From Flavobacteriaceae bacterium (GTDB lineage: Bacteria; Bacteroidota; Bacteroidia; Flavobacteriales; Flavobacteriaceae), in assembly GCA_020347545.1 (NCBI GenBank), contig CP070731.1, positions 213,583-220,986 on the forward strand: a stretch of 7,404 nucleotides of DNA, written 5' to 3'. The notes beneath the pieces are model-generated. The model was not told where the DNA came from, made no database searches, and saw only the letters and a program-made list of their open reading frames with translations. Below, in pieces: positions 1-5,501 of this stretch. Made by a program: the position numbers and the translations under genes. Each line of letters starts with the position of its first letter. Positions within the stretch are counted from its first letter, which is position 1.

Positions 1-52
1 GAATAACCTCTCCTCTAATACTGCTCTTAAATACTTCAAAATTAGATTCCAT
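1..52 (-). CDS. N-terminal fragment of an unidentified protein running off the left edge
   Basis: An ATG at 52-50 on the minus strand opens 17 codons without a stop up to the window edge, reading MESNFEVFKSSIRGEVI. This is the next gene in the direction of transcription, 131 nt after the stop of the 5-alpha-reductase homologue. The hydrophilic start ending in a G-E-V step is reminiscent of the first residues of FAD-linked oxidases of the D-lactate dehydrogenase type, but 17 residues cannot support a family call. That it is coding at all is inferred from the open frame, the ATG and the co-orientation with every other gene here. No Shine-Dalgarno is visible. Confidence 0.42.
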   Translation of the reverse strand, partial: MESNFEVFKSSIRGEVI

Positions 53-183
53 AGGTTTGATAGTTAAATTAGTTAGGATGTTTTGATAGATATAATCTTC
101 TAAAGTTACTATTTATAATTTTAGAAGTATGCAAGAATTTACTCAAATTATGGTTTAATTAACTCATTCAATGCTACTTATTG
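53..183. other. AT-rich intergenic region with a weak hairpin
   Basis: This gap lies between the 5-alpha-reductase gene and the gene fragment at the left edge. It is very AT-rich. It holds an 8-bp inverted repeat (arms 97-104 CTTCTAAA and 120-127 TTTAGAAG, 15-nt loop) and two copies of TTTGATAG at 56-63 and 82-89. The hairpin has no GC-rich stem and no T-tract, so it is a poor intrinsic terminator candidate. The region probably carries the 3' end of one transcript and the promoter of the next gene, but I see no convincing promoter match. Confidence 0.4.
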
Positions 184-933
184 TTAAAGCAACCCAGGAA
201 ATATTGCCTTTCTCTTTTTAGGATAGTCAGGAAAACGGGATTTGTACCATTGGTGATGTTTGGTTGCTCTGGGGAGGAGGTTGGCACAGGTCCAGACCAA
301 AAATGTCAAGGCAGGAAGATTCCATGCCATGATGGCAAACCCGCTCCATTGCAGCAGTTCTCCAAAAAGATTGGGGCAGGAAATATAGTTGAATAAAAAT
401 CCCTTTGGGATTTTGTAGCCTGTTTCATTAGGCTTTCGCAGATGGATCAATTTATGATCACTGATCTGATTGATTATGAATCCTGCCAGGAAAAGTATGA
501 TTCCCAGAAAGAAATTCCATTTTGCAAAGGAACTCAAGGTATAGTTTTCAAAATAGGCAAGAAAATAACCGTTTAATCCTGCGTTGATCAGATTAAAGAA
601 AATGGCAGAGGCCACAATAATCAATGGCATTCGTTTTCCTTTTGTCCTTATTCGGAACGGAAAGATGAACGTCCGGTTAAAATAATGCAACAACCAAAGG
701 ATGGAGAGCATTGAAGCAAAGGAGCTTTGATCTGATGTCAGAAAAAAATAGAGTATGATCAAAAAAGAAGGTGCCTCCATTAGAATCCACCCGACCTTAT
801 TGGAAATTTGAGGACCCCAACCCTGTTTGGTATGCCTTCCATAAGGCGCGGTAACAAATTGCAACAGGATGAAAGTAGCTATTCCTACAATTATCCAAAT
901 CCAGCAAACAGTGTATAAGGTAGCCAATGTCAT
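184..933 (-). CDS. SRD5A-type 3-oxo-5-alpha-steroid 4-dehydrogenase (5-alpha-reductase) family membrane protein
   Basis: This is an integral membrane NADPH-dependent ene-reductase homologue of 249 aa; human SRD5A1 has 259. Visible family motifs in order: YGRH (31-34), MEAPS (52-56), HYFNRTF (83-89), a GYF step near 122, SDHKLIHLRKP (158-168), TGYKIPKG (171-178), NLFGE (188-192), and a C-terminal HHQWY...DYPK..RKAI block (226-244). By memory-based comparison with human SRD5A2, E53 and Y84 match the active-site Glu57 and Tyr91. The C-terminal block and the LRKP/TGYKIP segment correspond to the NADPH-binding half. About six hydrophobic segments can be seen (roughly 5-27, 48-65, 72-92, 104-125, 138-156, 198-218). 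The start ATG overlaps the stop of the upstream SDR (ATGA), which implies translational coupling. Known family reaction: reduction of a 3-oxo-delta4 steroid or a similar enone. The true substrate here is unknown, and a lipid enone other than a steroid is possible. Confidence 0.88.
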   Translation of the reverse strand: MTLATLYTVCWIWIIVGIATFILLQFVTAPYGRHTKQGWGPQISNKVGWILMEAPSFLIILYFFLTSDQSSFASMLSILWLLHYFNRTFIFPFRIRTKGKRMPLIIVASAIFFNLINAGLNGYFLAYFENYTLSSFAKWNFFLGIILFLAGFIINQISDHKLIHLRKPNETGYKIPKGFLFNYISCPNLFGELLQWSGFAIMAWNLPALTFLVWTCANLLPRATKHHQWYKSRFPDYPKKRKAIFPGLL

Positions 934-1931
934 TTGATATTATTTTTATGGAACCAGGAAATAAGTGCCTCAACACTTTCTTCAACCGGTCTGTTTACGT
1001 GTCCCAATTCCTTTTTGGCTTTATTGCAGTTCATATTCTTTGGAGCATTTTGCAAAGTAATAAGACTTTCCTTGTTTATGGGCCACCTTAAAGGAAACAA
1101 TTTATTGTAAAAATTGATAAGAGGCAATATGGAAATAAGAAGTTTTACGGGAAGGACATAAGGTGTTTTTGCAGGGTTTGCCATTTTAGCCAGTTTCTTT
1201 AGGGTAACATAATGACCACCGGTCAAATAAACGGATCCCTTGGTAGCTTTGGACAGGCTATTCTCAATTGTTTTGCAAAGATCCCTGACATCAACCATGT
1301 TATAACCGCCATTGGTAATGAAGGGGAGTTCACCTTTGTGCATATCAAGTATCGTCCGACCAAACCTCGAGATTTGAGGATCTTCAGGCCCCAGAATGGC
1401 CGTTGGTCTTAAGATGAAAGCATCCAGATTTTTTTGATCGGCATATTTGAGTACCAATTCTTCCGCCCTCGCCTTGGTCCAGGCATAATAAAAGGATTTG
1501 TTCTTTCTGTAGGGCCTGTTTTCATCAAACACTCCGTTTCCGATAATATCTTCAGTAGCCGTTGAGGAACTGATGTATACGAACCGGATATTCGAGTTTA
1601 TACAGCTGTTCAAAAGGTTTCTCGTACCTTCTACATTTACGCGGTAGATCAAATCGTGATTTCCATCTCCAACAGATATGGCACTTGCACAATGTACAAC
1701 ACAGGCACAGTCCTTTATTAATTCAGAAAGGCTGTCTTGCCTCAATAAATCTCCATGAACCCACTCCAGTTCGGAATGTTTAAATGGGTACTCCTCTTTT
1801 CTTAACAGTGCTTTTACTTTGAAATTTTGATCGAGTAAGTGTTTTACCAAATTGATTCCCAAATGTCCGGTTGCCCCTGTAACGGCAACCGTTTTTTTGC
1901 TTAATATGTTCTTTTTTATATGCGACTCCAT
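930..1931 (-). CDS. NAD(P)-dependent extended SDR (epimerase/dehydratase, 3-beta-HSD or dihydroflavonol-reductase-like)
   Basis: This is a soluble oxidoreductase of 333 aa, the usual length for extended SDRs. The Rossmann glycine motif TGATGHLG is at residues 18-25, a conserved acidic pair with HGDL at 59-62, and the NV.GT helix start at 99-103. The catalytic serine lies in the SSST stretch (121-124), the YAWTK motif gives Tyr149 and Lys153, and RPTAILGP (175-182) follows. The GGYNMVDVRDL segment (208-218) is typical of the dihydroflavonol-reductase/3-beta-HSD/HpnA-like branch that acts on alcohol/ketone substrates, not of sugar-nucleotide epimerases. The C-terminal third has a hydrophobic stretch (about 257-280) that could sit against a membrane. 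The gene ends in an ATGA overlap with the 5-alpha-reductase homologue and so is probably its functional partner, oxidising or reducing a hydroxyl next to the enone. That role is inferred; the family placement is firm, the substrate is not. The chosen ATG lies 80 nt after the upstream stop. Confidence 0.85.
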   Translation of the reverse strand: MESHIKKNILSKKTVAVTGATGHLGINLVKHLLDQNFKVKALLRKEEYPFKHSELEWVHGDLLRQDSLSELIKDCACVVHCASAISVGDGNHDLIYRVNVEGTRNLLNSCINSNIRFVYISSSTATEDIIGNGVFDENRPYRKNKSFYYAWTKARAEELVLKYADQKNLDAFILRPTAILGPEDPQISRFGRTILDMHKGELPFITNGGYNMVDVRDLCKTIENSLSKATKGSVYLTGGHYVTLKKLAKMANPAKTPYVLPVKLLISILPLINFYNKLFPLRWPINKESLITLQNAPKNMNCNKAKKELGHVNRPVEESVEALISWFHKNNIK

Positions 1932-2011
1932 TTCAAAATGATGGCCCCCGGCCTCTTAAAAATGCAATTAGATCTTCTGCATACGATACAGAAACCAATT
2001 TTGTTTCAAAC

Positions 2012-2626
2012 TCAGAATTCAAACGTTTTACACGGGAAACCTTCATCGTCAAACATGACCTGAGCGTGTCCGCTTGGAGCATCATAAGGAGCTTTATCCA
2101 GCAGCGAAGGGTTATTGGGATAGGATCCATCTTTAAAAGTTAATTCTTTAAAGACTCCCCCGTCTTTGACAAGCAGTAAGGACCAGTCATTGGTTTTGGT
2201 GGGTTCAACAAATATCGGCGCTCGAGTTACCGTAAATTTTGTTATGATTTCCCCGTATTTGTCCAAAAGCAAAAAGGTACAACCTCCGGAACCACAGAAG
2301 TAGGGCCCCATAAACCGTAAAAAAATCTCTTCTTTACCATCATTGTTGAGATCTGTTTTGTAGAACTGGAATTTCCTGTCATTCGCCTGCAAGAATTCAA
2401 GGTCATCCTTTAAGTATTCCAGGGTAAGAAAATTCTTCAAATTATTAGCAGTTTGCAGGTCAGTTGATTGAGGGGCGTAGATGGATTTCTCCTGATTCTT
2501 TTCATTTTTAATTGCTATTGAATCAGTTGTTTCCGAAGCAGATTGAACTTTCTCCTTCGTTTGATTTTTACACGATATAATCAGCAGGAAAATTGAAAGA
2601 AAAATGAACTTTTTCATAATTGTCAT
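2012..2626 (-). CDS. Putative lipoprotein with EF-hand-like Asp/Asn loop, function unknown
   Basis: This is a predicted exported lipoprotein of 204 aa. A short basic N-terminus and a hydrophobic stretch end in the lipobox IISC, with the lipidated cysteine at residue 19. A low-complexity, charged linker follows (20-60). The globular part contains DLNNDGKEE (92-100), which resembles calcium-binding EF-hand/dockerin or VCBS-type loops, then CGSGGC (111-116) and a beta-rich tail with FVEPTK (139-144) and DGGVF (155-159). A further cysteine lies near the C-terminus (199). I do not recognise a named family. The start at 2626 lies 4 nt after the lpxD stop and suggests coupling. A second ATG at 2617 gives the neater signal peptide MKKFIFLSIFLLIISC and is equally possible. 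The cell-envelope location agrees with the adjacent lpxD, but no joint function can be claimed. Confidence 0.8.
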   Translation of the reverse strand: MTIMKKFIFLSIFLLIISCKNQTKEKVQSASETTDSIAIKNEKNQEKSIYAPQSTDLQTANNLKNFLTLEYLKDDLEFLQANDRKFQFYKTDLNNDGKEEIFLRFMGPYFCGSGGCTFLLLDKYGEIITKFTVTRAPIFVEPTKTNDWSLLLVKDGGVFKELTFKDGSYPNNPSLLDKAPYDAPSGHAQVMFDDEGFPCKTFEF

Positions 2627-2630
2627 TTCT

Positions 2631-3641
2631 TTATCTGTTTTTAACGAGTCTCCTTAGAATGGCCCATTGTTTTAAGGTCTCCTTTGCTTCCACAGCAGGA
2701 AATCCAAGTATGGTTTGTCCATCAGGAATATCATTGATGATTCCTGATTTACCCCCAATGGTAACTCCATTTCCAATGGTGATATGATCTTTAACAGCCA
2801 CCTGGCCAGCCATTACCACACCGTCTCCCATGGTAACTGACCCCGATATTCCGCAACTTCCTGCTATCAAACAGGCGCGTCCTATCCTGCAGTTGTGACC
2901 TATTTGCACCAAGTTATCAATTTTGGTTGCGTCTCCTATGGTTGTTGAGCTGAATTTTCCTCTGTCTATACAAGTTGAGGACCCTATTTCTACCTGGTTT
3001 CCAATAACTACGTTACCGATATGAGTTATTTTTACGATACCCTTTCCATCAGGGCTTGGCCTGTAACCAAACCCGTCAGAACCAATACTTACATTGGCCT
3101 GAAGGATGGAGTAATGGCCGATGACACATCTTTCGGCAACCACTGAACCTGATTTTATGATGGTATTACTTCCGATTTCAACCTCATCCATCAGGGTAAC
3201 ATTCGGGTAAATTTGTGTGTTGTTGCCTATTTGAACCCCTGGCCCAACGTATGAATTGGCCCCTATAACAACTCCTTCTCCAAGTTTGGCAGTGCTTTCA
3301 ACCACTGCAGAAGGATGAATTCCTGAATTTAACTGAACCGGTGAAGGTGTAAACAGGTCGAGTAATTGTGCCATGGCCAGATCAGCATTGCTGACCTCTA
3401 TAAACGCCCTGTTCGCCCCGGGTTCTTTAAGCCCCAGAGAGCTATTAACAATGGCCGCAGAAGCCCTGGAGTTTTCCCACAGGGAAATGTATTTTTTATG
3501 CCCGATAAAAGTAATGGCATTTTTTTGAGCAGATTCAATTTGTTCAGGCTCAGTTATAGCCTCATTTGTATGTCCTATCAGGGTCCCGTTCAATAGCTCG
3601 CAAAGCTCTTCAACCGTATAGCTTTTTGTTGATTTTTTCAT
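2631..3641 (-). CDS. lpxD: UDP-3-O-acylglucosamine N-acyltransferase LpxD
   Basis: LpxD adds a 3-hydroxyacyl chain from acyl-ACP to the amino group of UDP-3-O-acylglucosamine, the third step of lipid A synthesis, in the cytoplasm as a trimer. The protein is 336 aa, normal for the family. The N-terminal uridine-binding domain spans about 1-105. A left-handed beta-helix follows, with repeated hexapeptides (I/V-G-x-x-x-x) from about 106 to 305, including GEGVVIG, IGNNTQIYP and IGSNTIIKSG. The family blocks IGSDGFGYRP (186-195), EIGSSTCIDRG (218-228) and VQIGHN (245-250) are present; His249 is at the position of the catalytic histidine. The C-terminal helix is about 315-336. The flanking genes are GNAT upstream (33-nt gap) and a lipoprotein downstream (4-nt gap), not lpxC/fabZ or lpxA, so this may be a second, stand-alone LpxD copy. 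An alternative is another hexapeptide acyltransferase, but the match over the whole length is strong. Confidence 0.93.
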   Translation of the reverse strand: MKKSTKSYTVEELCELLNGTLIGHTNEAITEPEQIESAQKNAITFIGHKKYISLWENSRASAAIVNSSLGLKEPGANRAFIEVSNADLAMAQLLDLFTPSPVQLNSGIHPSAVVESTAKLGEGVVIGANSYVGPGVQIGNNTQIYPNVTLMDEVEIGSNTIIKSGSVVAERCVIGHYSILQANVSIGSDGFGYRPSPDGKGIVKITHIGNVVIGNQVEIGSSTCIDRGKFSSTTIGDATKIDNLVQIGHNCRIGRACLIAGSCGISGSVTMGDGVVMAGQVAVKDHITIGNGVTIGGKSGIINDIPDGQTILGFPAVEAKETLKQWAILRRLVKNR

Positions 3642-3674
3642 ACATGAAAGATACGTAATTCTTATTACAGGTTT

Positions 3675-4184
3675 TTAATCAATAGACATTTCATATAAAT
3701 TATTGACCGAATACCTGGTCTCTTTTATTCCCGTTTTTTTAAATCCTAAGTTTGTGTAATATTGGCATAATAGTTTATTTGACGCATCGCAGTCAAGCCT
3801 TAGTTTTCCTATGCCCCTGACCTTAAGGTCCTCAATAATTTTCTGCATGGCGATTTTTCCAATTCCAAGCCCTGAAAATTCCGGATTGACAACCAGAGAA
3901 TGGATATACCTTACCCCTTTTTCTTTACCTTGTTCACCCCAGTAAAGGACATCCTCCGCTAGGAGCCTGAACATGCCTGTTTTTTGGCCGGATGTTTTAC
4001 AAATGAAGTAAAATTCGTTGTTTTTCAATCCTTCATCCACCCATTTGATTTTGTCCATTGGAGGATTCTTCCAGTAGCTCCATTGGCTGACGTTTTTTTT
4101 CTTCAGCGATTGACTCGCTGTTTTAAAAAATGACAGGATCAGTTTGAGGTCACCTGCCATCGCCTGTTCAAATTTTATATTCAT
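3675..4184 (-). CDS. GNAT-family N-acetyltransferase
   Basis: This predicted acetyl-CoA-dependent acetyltransferase has 169 aa, a single GNAT domain and no extra domain. Motif A is seen as YIHSLVVNPEFSGLGIGK (93-110), with the pyrophosphate-binding loop GLGIGK; the usual Arg/Gln two residues before the first glycine is not evident (Phe-Ser here). Motif B follows: LRLDCDASNKLL (128-139) and QYYTNLGFKKTG (141-152), which close the acetyl-CoA site. Tyr142/Tyr143 are candidates for the general acid often seen in this position. The N-terminal half has a QWSYWKNPP segment (34-42) that probably shapes the acceptor site. The acceptor cannot be deduced. A good Shine-Dalgarno precedes the ATG, rare among its neighbours. 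Stop TAA is 33 nt before lpxD. Confidence 0.85.
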   Translation of the reverse strand: MNIKFEQAMAGDLKLILSFFKTASQSLKKKNVSQWSYWKNPPMDKIKWVDEGLKNNEFYFICKTSGQKTGMFRLLAEDVLYWGEQGKEKGVRYIHSLVVNPEFSGLGIGKIAMQKIIEDLKVRGIGKLRLDCDASNKLLCQYYTNLGFKKTGIKETRYSVNNLYEMSID

Positions 4185-4198
4185 ATTTTTTGCCTCCT
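4185..4198 (-). promoter_or_regulatory. Strong Shine-Dalgarno for the GNAT gene
   Basis: The minus strand reads AGGAGG (4198-4193) followed by an 8-nt spacer before the ATG at 4184-4182. It supports that start codon. No other gene in the window has a comparable site; the others show only A-rich leaders, as is usual for Bacteroidota. Confidence 0.7.
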
Positions 4199-4237
4199 AT
4201 TTTAAGATCTCCCTATTCGGGAACTTGGTAATTCAAC

Positions 4238-5443
4238 TCAATTTAGTACACATTTTACTCCCTTCCTGTCCATTTCCACAATGCATTCATTGCATCTGTT
4301 ACATCCACTTTTATCGATTATGCCATCCTTTATTTTCAAAAGAAATTCAGGGTCGTGAATCAGAGGCCTTGCCAGGGCAATGAAATTGAAACCCTTCGAA
4401 AATATATTTTCCATTCCAATTTTAGAATCCACCCCTCCAAGATAGATCAGGTCGAGGGTAACTTCCTTTCGAACTTGTATGGCTTTATCCAAAAAGAAAT
4501 TCTCTTTGAAATGATATTTCCTTATAATAGCAGGACCTAAAATGCCCATGGTTAACTTTTCAGCAACGGAGGAGGCATTTTTAATCATTCCTTTAAAAGG
4601 CACCTTACCTCTCAATAGATAAAACGGGGACTTGCTCGTAAACCCACCGCTCAATACGATTGCTGTACAGCCTATTTCTTCAAGTTTCTTTGAAACAAAA
4701 ATACAGTCAGTCAATGAAAATCCTCCTTTTATGCCATCGTCAAGATTTAATTTTACCAATACAGGAAAGTCGGGACCGACGGTTTTGATTACCTTGTCAA
4801 CCACATACAAAGGATATCGACTCCTGTTATTGATAGACCCGCCATAACGATCCTTTCTTTTGTTGGTCAGCGGACTTAAAAATTGGCTCAGTAAATAGCC
4901 GTGCCCCAAATGTATCTCAACAGCATCAAAACCTATTTCTTGTAAGGCTCTTGCAGAATTGGCAAAATCAAGGGCAACCCTTTCCAGCTCCTCCTCGTTC
5001 ATGGCTTTGGAAAAAACCAAACCGGACAGGAAACCATAGGCATTGAATATCCTGCTCGGGGCCATAAAACTTTTGGATGCTTTGTTTTTTGAGAAATAGC
5101 CACAGTGTGTCAATTGCATGGATACCTTACCTCCTTCACCATGAACCTTTTCAGCAAGTTCTTTCAATACTTCCAAACTTGCTTCATTTATGGACATCTG
5201 TTCTTTAAAAGTCCTGCCATCTGAAGAAACCGCACCGTAGGCAACTGTTGTCATCCCAACTCCGCCTTTTACCATAGACACATGATGATCTATGAGATTC
5301 TTATTGGGAATACCATTATCCACCATTCCCTCATAAGTAGCAGCTTTAACAAAGCTTGAATTCAGCCTGAGCCCGGAATGACCCAGGTTTGTTTCTGTAA
5401 AAGCAGTATGGAAGGAGGCGGATATAGGTTTTACTTTTGACAT
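4238..5443 (-). CDS. Old Yellow Enzyme family NADH:flavin oxidoreductase with C-terminal four-Cys motif
   Basis: This is a flavin (FMN) TIM-barrel ene-reductase of 401 aa. Family signatures: VKAATYEGM (32-40) at the first strand, GGVGM (60-64), QLTHCG (110-115), the active-site HLGHGYLLSQFLSP (178-191) with the His178/His181 pair for the substrate carbonyl, the KRKDRYGGS loop (195-203), LSGG (264-267), and IALARPLIHDPEF (355-367) for phosphate binding. The C-terminus carries Cys381, Cys384, Cys387 and Cys398 (C-x2-C-x2-C-x10-C), close to the 4Fe-4S motif of 2,4-dienoyl-CoA reductase (C-x3-C and C-x11-C at the last spacings). The protein stops right after it and lacks the FAD/NAD(P) domains of full-length FadH, so the electron donor must bind otherwise. 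It lies 58 nt after the peptidase and 53 nt before the GNAT gene. Known chemistry is reduction of an activated C=C; the substrate is unknown. Confidence 0.88.
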   Translation of the reverse strand: MSKVKPISASFHTAFTETNLGHSGLRLNSSFVKAATYEGMVDNGIPNKNLIDHHVSMVKGGVGMTTVAYGAVSSDGRTFKEQMSINEASLEVLKELAEKVHGEGGKVSMQLTHCGYFSKNKASKSFMAPSRIFNAYGFLSGLVFSKAMNEEELERVALDFANSARALQEIGFDAVEIHLGHGYLLSQFLSPLTNKRKDRYGGSINNRSRYPLYVVDKVIKTVGPDFPVLVKLNLDDGIKGGFSLTDCIFVSKKLEEIGCTAIVLSGGFTSKSPFYLLRGKVPFKGMIKNASSVAEKLTMGILGPAIIRKYHFKENFFLDKAIQVRKEVTLDLIYLGGVDSKIGMENIFSKGFNFIALARPLIHDPEFLLKIKDGIIDKSGCNRCNECIVEMDRKGVKCVLN

Positions 5444-5483
5444 TAGCAGGTCTTGATCCGCTAATTTAAATGAAGAACATTTA

Positions 5484-5499
5484 GAATCAAAGAATCAAA
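5484..5499. repeat. Perfect tandem octamer in the peptidase-OYE gap
   Basis: GAATCAAA occurs twice in direct succession (TTTGATTC twice on the minus strand), just after the peptidase stop and about 40 nt before the OYE start. It may be chance in AT-rich DNA, or a small regulator site for the OYE gene. Nothing else in this 58-nt gap stands out. Confidence 0.4.
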
Positions 5500-5501
5500 T
5501 C

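Noticed and set aside
56..89. TTTGATAG twice, 26 nt apart
   Set aside because: Two short copies in AT-rich DNA are expected by chance; no third copy nearby and no array structure.
97..127. Hairpin as intrinsic terminator of the 5-alpha-reductase gene
   Set aside because: The stem is only 8 AT-rich base pairs with a 15-nt loop and no T-tract.
181..396. 71-codon plus-strand open frame at the left
   Set aside because: It is antisense to the conserved C-terminal block of the 5-alpha-reductase homologue.
1933..2130. 65-codon minus-strand open frame overlapping the end of the lipoprotein gene
   Set aside because: Most of it lies inside the lipoprotein gene in another frame, it has no recognisable motif, and the remaining 80 nt look like a plain spacer before the SDR.
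2631..3641. Regular GG/IG-rich pattern as a DNA repeat array
   Set aside because: The periodicity comes from the hexapeptide repeats of the LpxD beta-helix, and the codons differ between units.
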